The notes: generated by a model not told the origin, from the letters alone. DNA of 64,000 nt from Gerris lacustris (GCA_951217055.1 OX578286.1:9807550-9871549); one strand, 5' to 3'; shown: positions 9,801 to 20,278, counted from the stretch's first letter. Numbers and translations are program-made.

Positions 9801-10908
9801 TAAATTGAAACAAGCTCTGTATGGTTTGAGGCAAAGTGGAAGAGTCTGGTATGAGACATTAACAAGTCATCTCGTACAAAACGGATTTAATAGATTTAAG
9901 TCTGATCCATGTGTTTTCTCATACACGAAAAATAAATCTCGACTCATACTAGGAATTTACGTCGATGATTTCTTTATAATAAATTCGGACAAAGAAATTT
10001 TAGAGGAATCGGTTGGAATTATTCAAGAAAAATTTATTTTGAAAAAATCAACAAAAACAGACAATTTGTTAGGACTAGAAATCAACAAGGATGACAATGA
10101 AATTCAAATTAATCAAAGTGCATACGTTGACAGAATACTTAACAAATTCAGAATGAGTGATTGTAATGCTGTATCGACTCCATTGATTGTCAACCAAGAT
10201 TTGGACAAGTATGAAGATTCGCCCGAAGTAGACGTCACTCTATATCAAGAAATGTTAGGGACAATATCATATTTGGCTACAAGAACTAGACCAGATTTAG
10301 CATATCCTGCGAGTGAACTTGCAAAATATAGTAAAGCACCAAGGGTAGTACACATGGCTGCGCTACGAAGACTTTTCAGGTACATTAAAGGAACTAAGCA
10401 TTTTGGTTTACACTATTCTCGAAAAGGGACAAACAAAGAATTGAGATGTTTTGCAGACGCAAGTTGGAGAGATGGTAAAGGTAATCAGCGATCAACGACC
10501 GGCTATTTATACCTATTAGGGAAAAACATCTTAACCTGGGCATCGAAGGTACAAAAAACAGTGTCACTTTCAACCTGCGATGCAGAGTTAAACGCAATGG
10601 TCGAAGCAGTCAAGGATGGCATATTTCTACAAGCGTTTCTACAAGAGTTATACGATGACGGTTCTGTATTCACCAAAATCAACTTATACTGTGACAACAA
10701 GGCAGCTGTTACACTGGCCCAAAAAGGGGCAACTACGGGTAGATCAAACCACCTTGTGAGATACGTGGCGTTCTTAAATGAATATCATACTAACAATAAA
10801 TTTGGAATATCACATGTTAGTGGGAACGACCAAATAGCTGATTTTTTAACAAAGCAGCTATCTAGTCCAAAATTAAAAACATGTCTTGCACAGACTAACA
10901 TATTTTAA
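6898..10908 (+). CDS. Copia Gag-Pol polyprotein
   Basis: A single 1336-codon frame encoding capsid plus the enzymes for reverse transcription and integration in cytoplasmic virus-like particles. The start is the first ATG after the PBS. Order: Gag (Retrotran_gag/UBN2-like) about 1-215; zinc knuckle 220-232 (CYICGKNHFARDC, spacing CX2CX3HX4C); aspartic protease DSGA at 305-308; HHCC zinc finger at H437, H442, C471, C474; integrase core D502, D565, E601 (D-D-35-E); RT with motif-A Asp936 and YVDD at 1021-1024; RNase H with D1187, E1230, D1266. All key residues are present and there is no frameshift between gag and pol, as is usual for Copia. The gene is strongly A-rich, which is common in this group. 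How Gag is made in excess is not visible; in Drosophila copia it is by splicing. Confidence 0.96.
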   Translation: MTELIQHAEKLNGINYINWKYRLEALLEAKGLWDHLQRPIPEDPAALLLWKRTDAQIRGMITISMENSQVSMILTCRTAKEILDSLDRRYAGDIEKMKFDAKNNVARLTMKESETWEEYLLRSEKLLEWARTLGAVIDDKEFITGFIRGLPAKYNNLVMQFDTIEDLTVTKLRRFFQKFQERQDLEKENTNNAFNASTSRENNNKFKNNKHFEFKNKLSCYICGKNHFARDCWYNTQNKNYSDKKKNYPNKNYQKKKTTTNVRYVRDNSDDEKKSERNQEETNEKYDYAFTANIKDTKETEWVLDSGATSHMTSNKNILESENPEERKIKLANKHVIYSESSGTCKINTINNFCYKLRDVLYVPELDTNLMSINKLTETGLEVKFHKFGAIIYDKHGNKLLTAKLRKNIYILNQPNHQEQSLKIELKNDNENLKTWHQRLGHLNFNYMNILKDKNMVRNFDYTNNKTDFICTNCIESKYSRKPFRRIENEQSKSILDLLHVDLVGPIQKCSIGGSKYILTIVDDYSGKIFTKFLRTKSETLEKLPQFIKQIENSKGKTVKCIRSDNGGEFLNNEMTTFFNNKGIKHQLTTSFSPQSNGKAERANRTIVESATAMLLKAKLPIEFWAEAVGTATYIKNKTPYKLHGTKTPDELFSGYKPSVSHLKIFGCKAYYWIPKNKHKKFESKMREGIFVGYSPNRRAYRIYDPKIKNVTESRDVKFLEQEDGSILLGKIEEEVTYQNLFTKLYLHPSSHANENINEQPEVRYEHPEEIQGEQNNDVRNNQNNPHRVRYNPRPLRSSRKNINYCELSSEDEEEDANIAKEDDIPNTFDEAMASKEKDEWLAAMKLELKSLHEHEVWELVDAPPEAKSIKCRWVYAKKRLSEGKIKFKARLVAVGCSQKYGIDYFEAYSPVIKPCSLRSIIAYGGENGWDIHHFDVQTAYLYGKLKEEVYMKQPPGFIDKNQPKKICKLKQALYGLRQSGRVWYETLTSHLVQNGFNRFKSDPCVFSYTKNKSRLILGIYVDDFFIINSDKEILEESVGIIQEKFILKKSTKTDNLLGLEINKDDNEIQINQSAYVDRILNKFRMSDCNAVSTPLIVNQDLDKYEDSPEVDVTLYQEMLGTISYLATRTRPDLAYPASELAKYSKAPRVVHMAALRRLFRYIKGTKHFGLHYSRKGTNKELRCFADASWRDGKGNQRSTTGYLYLLGKNILTWASKVQKTVSLSTCDAELNAMVEAVKDGIFLQAFLQELYDDGSVFTKINLYCDNKAAVTLAQKGATTGRSNHLVRYVAFLNEYHTNNKFGISHVSGNDQIADFLTKQLSSPKLKTCLAQTNIF

Positions 10909-11092
10909 CATACATATTTAATTATCTAAATCTATGTAAACAAATATTTGCTTATTTTGAAACACTACACTATTTACAAAATTTAATATTTATTTAAACA
11001 ACAAACATATAATTTATTTATAATATAACTTATATATACTTAACATATAAAACAGTTACAATATAAGATGATAGATATCCGATATCAAAATT

Positions 11093-11101
11093 AGGGGGGA
11101 A
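11093..11101 (+). promoter_or_regulatory. Polypurine tract
   Basis: AGGGGGGAA lies 2 bp before the 3' LTR start at 11104, the expected place for plus-strand priming in an LTR retrotransposon. Confidence 0.85.
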
Positions 11102-11103
11102 TT

Positions 11104-11224
11104 TGTTGTGATTTAAATAATTTTGATTGATGGATGTCAATTGATAAATTGACAAGTTTGTATTTATATCAAAAATATATCACTCTGCATTAAACCTCAG
11201 AAGAGTTTATTCAGTATTATCACA
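11104..11224 (+). repeat. 3' LTR of the Copia element
   Basis: 121 bp, the same sequence as 6693-6813 by eye, followed directly by the TATAT target duplication. Confidence 0.95.
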
Positions 11225-12985
11225 TATATTACACATCATTAATTCCATTGCTAAGAATATAATACTCTCCAGATCGTAGTTTGGAGTCTATCTATATTTT
11301 AAAAATAGCCAATAGAAACTAAGTAGTATAGTAATAACTAACAATGCTAAAAAAAGGTATAACAAATAAGAAAATAAACGTAGACAAAACCAATTAGACT
11401 GGGAAGTGAATGAACAATCATCAACCATGATAGTGCATTAATTGAATTACCAGTCTCTTCTCTCAATACGACAGTTGCACCAGTAAATATTTAATAAACT
11501 CTATTTAATAACTCTAATAATGAAATAGTAAATATTCGATTTTTCGAGCAATAGTGTTAGGTTTAAGCACCCCAATAAAAAATATCAGCTTGTCGATACG
11601 ATTTACCATTTAGCCACAATAAGCCTCCAAAAAAACTTTAAAGTGCGTCCGCCATTTAATTTTTTAAGGGGGGTAAAAATATATTTTTTTTAACTTTACG
11701 GATTTATCTAGTCGGTTTGGGCCAATTTCCGACCAAACGCAAAAAAACCGCGAGTCTCTAAGTGGTCTAGAAGTACCTAAACATTTTGATTAGCGAGTCT
11801 GTGGGGTTTGTTTACGGTGGGTCAACCTAATTTTTTTTATTTTTTATACATTTTGTTTTATTAAATTGTTAATAACTTTAGTTCTACTCAATATTTTTAG
11901 ATGAAACCAAGCCTACAAATTGCGCAACATGTTTGCGCACACTCCTGAAAAAAAATTAATCGATTTCACTTAGCCAGTTTTGCTCCTATAAAGTCTGACT
12001 GAGGCGACAGACAGACATACATACACGAAAAAAGTTAAGGCCGGATTCGGTTTTTGGAATGTATAAAATAAAAAAGTATCCAAACAATTTTCAATTCTGA
12101 CCAACGTACAGATAAAACTTTAATTTTATATATATTGATTAATGTTTTGGTAAATCTTGTTTTTGAAAAATTTTGGAAAAAGCAAAAAGTGTGAAACTGC
12201 TTTTAGAGATGACAGCCAAGCGCTCCCCTCGGAACTTCGGATATGTTTAAACGCAGGAAATTATAAGGGTGGTTCTGTCAGCGGATCCTAAAAAAACGGG
12301 AAAAGTTTAAAAATAACCTGTTGAAATCGAACTTGAATAAAACAGGTGATAAGGGGGAAAAGGATTTCCCCGTCTTAGCTAGGAAATTCTTTTTTTTCGG
12401 TAAATCTTTACACGAATTTAACTTTATTTCGTTTTTTATACATATAGGTAAAGGAAGAAACGTGTTTTTCTTTATAAATAAAAAATCGTGTACTTTTAAC
12501 ATGTTTGCCCCCCCTCCTTTTAACCGAATAAAGACTTCCCTTTGTTAACATTTAAGCCAAGGGATTTTTTTTTTTTGAAAACGTTGTAGAATTTGTTTTT
12601 TTGTAATAAAAGTATTTTATTTTTTTCTCACATAATAAAATGTATTTGAATATGTATTTTAAAGATATATCTACACGGTATATCCACATGGTAAATCCAT
12701 ATGGAAAAATCTACCTTAGATGTTATTTTTGAAGGAAAATTCCTCAGTGTTATGTATTTGTAAAAGGTTTGTATTGCACATATAAGGTTTTTTTTTTTTG
12801 AGTAGTTGTTCAGTTATTTTTGTAAAAGTTCTACTTAGATTATGGTACAGCACCTTTTTTGTGCATTCTATTTTTGAAAACTTGTTATATCCTCAATTAA
12901 TATTAAATATTAAATAAATTTGTCAATAATAGTTAGTAAAAGCATTAAATCACTAGAGTATAGAGGAAGGCATGTGCCACACTAA
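11225..12985. other. AT-rich DNA with degenerate dispersed-repeat traces
   Basis: About 11550-12060 has the look of an old dispersed repeat (GAGGCGACAGACAGACATAC near 12001, a motif style shared by R1b and R3), but no second copy is recognisable here. The rest is A/T-rich with homopolymer runs; the overlapping short frames at 12278-12548 are low-complexity and unrecognised. Confidence 0.45.
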
Positions 12986-13254
12986 TTGGCAGAGTATTGT
13001 GTTTTCATACAACACTGTCATATTAAATTGACAAAAAAGTCAACTAAAAAATACACCACTTTATATAAAAGTTTGAAATTTCTTTATACATACATTTTTT
13101 TTTGCGAATTTTCGAAGAAAATTAAGCTTTATTGCAATGGCTTCACAATTTTTGTAATGCAAAATTTGAACATTTTCTTCATGGAAATCCATTTTAGACC
13201 ATTCTTAATCGATTCCTGAAATTTAACACTTTCTTTATGTATGTATTGTATATA

Positions 13255-14039
13255 CAGGGTGGGCCAAAAAAACAGCACTTTTTTGAACACTTATAGCTCA
13301 GCTTCTGTAGTAGATAGAGATATGGGGTTTGCGGGGTCTAAAAACTACATTGGTCTACTTTAAATTTTATATCTATAACTTTAAAAAATATTGGGTGAAA
13401 GCCATGAAATAACAGTTTGAAATAGGGTCTTAAAAAAAGTCGTTGTCTGGGTAGTAATCTTGTCTGGTATTATACTTTTGATAGAATAAATTACCATATG
13501 TTGAAGGGGGGGGGGGGGGTCTTGGTAGGTAAGAGGTAAGAGTCCCTCAGTGTTATAACAAACATTGAAGATGTGTTAAGCACAATGTTGCCTGAAGTCT
13601 GGGCAATTCTCTTGCAAGTATTGAATTGTTTGCGAGGAGCGATGGGACGGGGTAACATCTTGCATAAACGTGTAATTTAGCATTTGATCTTTAATTTCAG
13701 GCAAAATTGTGCTTAACCCATCTTCAATGTTTGTTATAACACTAAGGGAATCCTCCCACTTACCTACAAAGAACCCCCCCCCCCCCTCTTCCACCATATG
13801 GTAATTTATTCTACCAAAACTATAATACCAGACAAGATCACTACCCGGACAACGACTTTTTTTAAGACCCTATTTCAAACCGTCATTGCGCGAATTTCAC
13901 CCAATCGTTTTTAAAGTTATACATGTCATATTTAAAGTGAAAGAATGTAGTTTTCAGACCCCGCAAACCCCATATCTCTATCTACTACAGAAGCTGAGCT
14001 ATAAGTGTTCAAAAAAGTGCGGTTATTTGGCCCACCCTG
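13255..14039. mobile_element. Mariner-type foldback MITE with TA flanks
   Basis: 785 bp. The ends CAGGGTGGGCCAAA and TTTGGCCCACCCTG are each flanked by TA. Inverted arms of about 340 bp (13255-13598 and 13699-14039) flank a spacer of about 100 bp. Long G and C runs sit at mirrored places in the arms (13506-13519, 13776-13787). The spacer is a piece of transposase coding sequence. CAGGGTG ends with a TA target are typical of Tc1/mariner relatives. Confidence 0.85.
13594..13695 (-). pseudogene. IS630/Tc1/mariner transposase fragment
   Basis: On the minus strand the spacer of the foldback reads FMQDVTPSHRSSQTIQYLQ. This resembles the region around the second catalytic Asp of mariner-like DDE transposases, usually of the form (F/M)QQDGAPxH. 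Only about 34 codons belong to the match, and the frame is closed by MITE arm sequence on both sides. It is a captured relic and not a functional enzyme. Confidence 0.6.
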
Positions 14040-14520
14040 TATGTATAATGTATATATGTATGTGTCACTCCAGACGATATCTCACGCTAGGATGCACTTA
14101 AAAAATCCAAACAAATTTTAAAATCTCAATAATATCAAAAGAAAGGATGAGTTCGTTGTCCAATATTTTTGGAGATCATTTAGGGGTCAAATTTTGACAA
14201 TTAATGGTTAAAAATAGCATAAGAACGTGTTTTTTTTCCATTTTACCCCTCTCTTACATGAAAATATGACAAAAGTGTACATAACAACAATTAATGTACT
14301 TATAAAGAGCTTTCCAAAGACATGCATCTTGAAGGCTTTATACCATTTTGACTTTTGTACCCCCTTACCCATGTGTACCATTTTTTTTTTTCACCCATCC
14401 AAATTCTGAACCAAATTTTTTTCCTATATTATATGCCAATAATACGCAGATTACTTTGAAAATTCACTCATTAAGTCATGGTGCATAACTGGACTTTTTT
14501 TGGTCCAAATGACCTGCAAA

Positions 14521-15136
14521 AACACTCCAATCAATATGGTAGGTAATGTAAAATTGACACACATAGTAGGTGTATATAGTTATTTATTTAAAACAAATGT
14601 ATATAAAAGATCTGTTTTTATAGTATTTTTTTTTTTTTCTGAGACACTTTTATTCTCTTTAACTTGTTTTTAAAGAGAGGTGAGTAACAAAAAAAAAAAA
14701 AAGAAAAAAAAACGTACTAGATAAAAGAACAATACAAGATAAAACCAAGGGCTAAATGACGTCTCAACTATTATCCAATTAAAAAATTAAAATAAGTAAA
14801 AAGAAAAAAAAAAAAAACTATTTCTTTATTTTTTACAAAAAAAGAAAATAAAGTTAAGTGAATTGTCTAAAAAAAAACAAGAGGATAAAGTTCTAAGTAG
14901 TGTTTTGAAAGGCTTCAAAAGACCAGACAACGCCTTTAGTACACCGAGCCAGCCACGCGGGGACTTATTAGTGGATATAATCAAACAGAAATAGACGATA
15001 CTATAATGCGCTCTCTCTAGAGTAGTATTAGTAGTAAAAAATAATGCTTTACTTTATCTTTAAAAATAACAAGTAGAAGTATCAAAACGATTCATTAGCT
15101 AAAAAGAAGAAAAGAAAAAAAAAAAAAAAAAAAAAA
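14521..15136. other. A-rich low-complexity DNA
   Basis: Many A8-A21 runs, including a long A tract at about 15117-15137 that abuts the R2 terminus. No coding frame or repeat unit recognised. A GC-richer patch at 14930-15020 has no recognisable identity. Confidence 0.5.
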
Positions 15137-15921
15137 ATACGTGTGGTGTCGTGGGAGACCCGGTAGGAACGAAGTTCCTTACATTTTTCATTAAATATAA
15201 ATTATAAAATCACACTGCTAAGTACGTATACATTGCTAACTACTTATACATGGCGGAGTTAGAAAAGAGACAAAATTAAAAGTAACGAACTGATTGTACC
15301 TAGCAGAGTTAAGGCAAAATTAAAAGAAAATCATTATTTGTATAATTAAAGCAAGCGTCTTACTATAAATATAATATATTAAATATAAGAAAAAAATTGA
15401 TCATGATGAGTTAATAGTGAAAGAGTATGTTTGTTAAAGGAGTATGGATTTAAATAGGACTGTTTTCTACCGACCCGGCCAATTAATTTAAAATATTATA
15501 AAATATATCTCATCCCTACTCTAAAGCTTCCGCTTGTATCAGGGTGAAATTTTACATGATTATATTATATTTATTTACAAAACAAAGAGACATTTTTGAC
15601 ATATATAACAAAAATAATCAAAACAAGTCAAGTAACAGGCTTCCTTAATAACACTTTTTCCCGTCTTTTGAAGCTTACGTTTACGCGAGCGTTGCGTGTG
15701 AACGCTCGCGGATAACGTTTTCCGAAGAACTCAGCCTGGGCATTGGTAAAATGAACATGTGTACCAAATTTCATCTAATTCGGTGAGCTTTTACTCAAGT
15801 TATCGTCATCTGTAGATTTCGAGACGGATTTTGCGTGACGGTGATTTTGTGACGGTTATTTTGGTCGTTTTTTTCGGATTCACTCCCGGGCTCCAGAACG
15901 TGCCATAAGGAACTTCGTTCC
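15137..15921 (-). mobile_element. R1 arm with attached R2 terminus (half of a compound element)
   Basis: 15137-15163 is an R2-type inner end (ATACGTGTGGTGTCGTGGGA...CCCGG). From GGAACGAAGTTCC at 15166 to GGAACTTCGTTCC ending at 15921 is a 756-bp R1 in inverted orientation. The missing left arm and core suggest deletion, or that the A-rich tract replaced them. Confidence 0.7.
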
Positions 15922-15925
15922 AAAT

Positions 15926-16571
15926 ATAGTCTGCCAATTAGTGTGGCACATAGCTTCCTTTCGTACTATTAAGAATTTTATTGACGTTATGCATTTATAA
16001 CATAATAATGTCTAATTTATTTAACAGTTTTCCCCGTTTTATAAATGTGTCAAAGTTGTTTTAATTTTTAACATTCAATAAGGTATCGATTTAGCAAATG
16101 TAAAAAAGTTAAGACTTCAATTAATCTGGTGCTATTTACGAGCTACTTCAGACAAATCAGCTAAGTTTCATGAAATAAAATTATTACTTTTGAAGATATA
16201 GGTGTAAATACATGTATGTTTGTGCGCATGTTCAAGAGAAAAAAAATATGGGCGCAGAAGGTTGAAAATTAAATGGGACCAAAAATGGGCTAATTATGAC
16301 CTACCATTCATATTTCATTAAAATCGGTCAAATAGTTCTATAGATATATTGGTTCTCAAAAATTGAAAATTGCTTCCGAGCTTACCAAAGGTAACGGAAG
16401 CCACCTGACCGTTCTAAAGAACGAAAATATTTTATGTCTCCGACCCGTTTCAGACATTAGGGAACACTTTTGGTTCTCCGTCTGTCTGTCGCTCAATTTT
16501 ATCGGACCTACTTTTATCGGATATTTGAAACATATATCCGATTTTGATATAATTTGTATGGTAGCTAATAA
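15926..16571. repeat. Two R3 pieces in opposite orientation
   Basis: 15926-16372 is R3 on the minus strand (it begins with the end block GTGTGGCACATAGCTTCC). At 16373 it switches to the plus-strand R3 start GCTTCCGAGCTTACCAAAGG, which runs to about 16560. The switch point suggests recombination between inverted R3 copies. The 70-codon frame at 16363-16575 is a translation of this repeat. Confidence 0.6.
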
Positions 16572-17325
16572 CTAGGCATCGCGTGGCTCTATCATTGAAG
16601 CGAGTGTATTGCAATGAAATACTGAATATTGAAATTTATTAATCATGATGAATGTCATAGTTGAAGATAAGTGGAAGAGGGTAGTGTGGGGAAGATTGGG
16701 GGTACTCGGTACAAAGCTTTACTTCCTAAACAAACCTATACACTTATACGACTATAACAATCTTCACCACCCGCGGTAGCTTTTAAACAATTATTATAAA
16801 TGTATCTCGTCACTACGCAAAGAATTTTGCTTGTATCAAGTTGAAATTTTGCATACCTGTTTAATTGTGCATTAGATGGTGTATATGAAGTTTTATTAAA
16901 ATCGTTACGTTAGAACGTAAGATATCGTTAAAAAGGTTGTTTTCTCTATTATAAACGTTAAGGTCCGCTTTAATAGTTTTAGCGATATTTATTAAGTCAT
17001 AGCGGTGTCGCTGTTGGTTTTAGTAAAAAATTTTATTTGAAAAAATGTTCGTCTCATCGAATAGATGATGATAGAATCTTTTCCCGTCCTGAAATTCCAA
17101 TTTAATTTTTGTACCTCTCGTTTATGCGAGCGTTGCGCGCGAACTCTTGGATGGACCACGCTGTCCAACGAACTTAGCCTGAGTATTAGTAAGAGGAACA
17201 TGTATACCAAATTTCAACTAAATCGGTCAACTTTTACTCAAGTTATCGTCTCACGCGTAAACGTTACTGACAGACAGACAGACAGACACGGAGCATATTT
17301 CGTTGAATGTAGGAAGCTCGCTACG
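16572..17325 (-). repeat. R1b-type repeat, inverted
   Basis: Matches 1-365 in reverse, including TTACGTTAGAACGTAA near 16905 and the CAATACACTCGCTTCAAT-type block near 16593-16612. It ends with a GACAGACAGACAGACA run near 17270. Several overlapping short frames are present but none is shared between copies. Confidence 0.6.
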
Positions 17326-17329
17326 CTCG

Positions 17330-18077
17330 CTTCAATTAGCCCATTGTTGGTCCCATATAAGTTTAAACCTTCTGCGCTTCTCTATTTGTTTTTATTTACC
17401 ATACACACAAGTACTACGAATGTAAAGGAATATAAAGTTATAGCATGTTTAGACCTATTTCTATCTTAAACAAGTAAGGCGCACTTCACGTAAGTACGTG
17501 GGGCGATAATCACCGGTTTCTGTACATTTAAGTTAAAATTATTAAGTGTAATATAATTACACTAATTTTAATAGAAATACTCTTTTTCTACCTTTTTAAG
17601 ACCTTTAAATGGATGTATAACATGTTATGGTAACTAAAGCAATGTTTAGTCACCCGCCATATTGGCCGCCATCTTGAAAATTTTAATAATTGTATATTCT
17701 GTTCCTACACTTCAAGACCTTTAAGTTGATATATAACATGTCATAGTTACAAAAAACTTTTAGTCACCCGCCATATTGCTCGTCATCTTAAAAATATTAC
17801 GTGTGAAATATTAATAGTTGCATATTCTAACTACATATATAACATGTCATGGTGACTAAAAACTTGTTTTTATTCACACCCGCCATATTGGCCGCCATCT
17901 TGAAAATATTAAGTGTGAAAAATTCAAAATGTGTCCAGTTGTCTCAAATGCCGAGATGCACCTATGTGCCGAGATTCATGTTCCTAGCTATAGTAGTTAA
18001 TGAATTGAAAGACGCAACGGACAGACAGACAGCCGTTATATAAGGTTTCTTTTTGTACTTTGTACAGAAACCTAAAA
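17330..18077 (+). repeat. R7 repeat with a triplicated internal unit
   Basis: Matches 500-925. Within 17560-17930 a unit of roughly 120 bp containing CATATTGGCCGCCATCTTG-like and ATATAACATGTCATGGT-like words is present three times with divergence, against once in the copy at 0.7 kb. Confidence 0.6.
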
Positions 18078-19655
18078 CTACTAGTCCGATTTTAATGATA
18101 ATTTAGATGCTGGGTAATTATTAGTCCATTGTTGTGCCATATAAGTTTCAACCTTCTGCCCCCATTTGTTTCACTTTCACATGCGCACAAACATACATTT
18201 ATTTACACTTATATCTTCAAAAGTACTTATCTGATTTTTATTAAATGTGGATGGTTTATAGAAAGTAGACAGCAGATAGCACCAGATTAATTTCAACCCT
18301 ATGTGCTCTTTAAATAGTCTGCCAATTGGTGTGGCACATAGCTTCCTCGCATACTATCACGTACTTTATTTAATTTATGCTTTCACAACACATTATTGTC
18401 TGATTTAATTAATTGTTTCCCCCGTTGTTAACCTGTCTCAATTCTTTTGATTTTTTACATGAATTATAGTATCAATTTAGCGAAAGTTAAGGAGCGCCGA
18501 CGTTTCAAATTTATCTAGGGCTATTTGCGGGTTACTTTCGATAAACTGTAAAAGTTTCATCCAAATCAGATTAGTACTTATGAAGCTGTAGGCGTAAACA
18601 AATGTATGTTTATCTCCAGTAGGGAGAAAAAGTTATGATTTTGAATTAGTTTAGAGGGACTAAAGTAAGTCTTTTCATCCCTGAACTCAAAAAGTAGGGC
18701 GAAAAAGTGAAAGCAGGGCGAAAAAGTAAGGTTTGCCTACTTAATTATTTTATAAATAGTAGAAAATGAATGGCTAATGTAATGAAGTTGTTGAAATCAG
18801 GTTGGCGACACTGCTTTTTCGACCATGTTTATCTTTGTTTATAACCTGCATCTAAATAACCTTCTATTTGAGTTTAATTCCAATTCTTATTTGTTTTTAA
18901 TATTGAATCTCTTATATCTGCTATTAAAAGTGCTAATAATTATTGTTATTTATTAAAATAATAAAAAAAAAAACTGTGCAATGGACGAAAATGTGTATTT
19001 TCTCCCTAATGGAGATACAATATTGTATGTACCTCGTGAGTAAAGTGCCATTATTCCCCTCGCGTTATTCCCTCGGCTGCGCCTCGGGAATTAAAAAGTC
19101 TAATTCCCTCGGCTTCGCTTCGGGATTTAGGGACCATGGTTCCTTCGGCTTCGCCTTAAGAACCAAATTTTTTGCTCAGGGTATAATGGCTTACTTTACT
19201 CCCTAGGTGCATAAATAACTATTGTGTGCATGTAGAAGAGAAACAAATAAGCGCAGAAGCTTGAAATTTGTATGGGACCAACAATGGGCAACTAATGATG
19301 CATCATCCAAATTTGTTTGGATGGTCCGATTAAAATCGGACGAGTAGTTTTTAAGATATGATGGCTCGCAAAAATTGAGCGACAGGGAACTAAAAATGTT
19401 CCATGATGTCTGAAACGGATTTCTGTCTTGGAATTTTTGAAATCGAAGCCACAATATATTTACGTTCTTCAGAACGATCACATAGCTTCCGTCACCTTTG
19501 GTAAGCTCGGAAGCAAAATCAAAACAATTTTGACAGTTTTAAATAATTTGGGGGTGAAATTAAATAATTATGACAATATTGGGCTGCAAAAGCATACAAT
19601 TATTAAAGTATACCAACTAGGACGTGAGGAAGCAATGTGCCACACTAATTTGCAT
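18078..19655. repeat. Head-to-head R3 copies, one carrying a nested R4 element
   Basis: 18078-18308 is R3 in plus orientation. 18309-19521 is R3 in minus orientation, ending CCTTTGGTAAGCTCGGAAGC, and is split by R4 at 18613-19222. 19522-19655 is another R3 tail with TGTGCCACACTAATTTGC. The nesting order shows that R4 inserted after R3. Confidence 0.65.
18613..19222 (-). mobile_element. R4 element, copy a (nested in R3)
   Basis: About 610 bp. The left end is TCTCCAGTAGGGAGAAAAAG and the right end CTCCCTAGGTGCATAAATAA, forming imperfect inverted ends around TAGGGAG. Near the right end is a set of CCCTCGGCT(G/T)CGC repeats. The same element is at 55884-56534 (opposite orientation) and a longer relative at 20279-21359. 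The sequence shared between copies has no conserved reading frame. Confidence 0.65.
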
Positions 19656-20278
19656 TTTATTTTAAATTATTATACTTTTTTAAGTAACTTGATTTTTCTC
19701 CGAAAAAAATAGGATGTCGAATAAATTGCTGGGAAACTAATTTTGACTGAAATGCCGAAAAACCGAGTGAATGAATTTTGAGTTTTGTGTAATATTGAGG
19801 TAGAAAATTAATTATCATTTTTTTATTTTTTCTGTATTAATGAAAGAAAGGGGAATAAAAAAATTGAAGCGAGAGAATAAGGGCTCACATTGTAAACAGA
19901 ACGTAAAATAAATAGAATATTAAATACATATTCCAATACCAGTTTAAATCTGTTATTAAAATTTATGTATTTTTTTTTTTTATTTGTCTTAACCAATTTT
20001 TTTTTTAACTCAATATAAAATTCTTGTAGAATTGAAAATTTGTTTTAAAAAAGGAAACAAAAAATGTTTAGATTTAATTGTTAAAAACCAAAAAAAATTG
20101 GTCAATGGTTAATTTTCTCCTCAGGCTTGATTTACTTTTAACTCCACTAGACAATAATTCCATAAAATTTCGGTAGAAATAAACTTAATTTGGTCATAAT
20201 AGGACACCAAGACAAATTGAACACACTTCTAAATGGAAACACGTACATTTTACGTGTTAAAAAAAGTGAAATCCCAAC
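19656..20278. other. AT-rich DNA, nothing recognised
   Basis: T/A homopolymer-rich. A frame of about 33 codons running into R4 near 20190-20278 reads protein-like but is too short to identify and ends inside the R4 terminus. Confidence 0.45.

Larger units (their letters stand above)
6693..11224 (+). mobile_element. Complete Ty1/Copia LTR retrotransposon
   Basis: 4532 bp with 121-bp LTRs, the 5-bp target duplication TATAT (6688-6692 and 11225-11229), a PBS directly after the 5' LTR, a purine tract before the 3' LTR, and one uninterrupted Gag-Pol frame. Domain order protease-integrase-RT-RNase H is the Copia (Pseudoviridae) order. LTR identity and an intact frame imply a recent insertion that may still be able to move. 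No env-like frame follows pol. Confidence 0.96.
12986..14520 (-). repeat. R8 dispersed repeat, interrupted by a mariner MITE
   Basis: 12990-13254 and 14042-14520 match, inverted, the continuous sequence at 59640-60356. Landmarks are AATCGATTCCTGAAATTTAA near 13207, CACTCCAGACGATATCTC near 14067 and GAGCTTTCCAAAGACATGCA near 14308. A partial relative lies at 55640-55810. The copy near 60 kb shows the sequence without the MITE. Confidence 0.7.

Noticed and set aside
16363..16575. 70-codon frame as a gene
   Set aside because: It lies across the join of two R3 pieces and is not open in other R3 copies.
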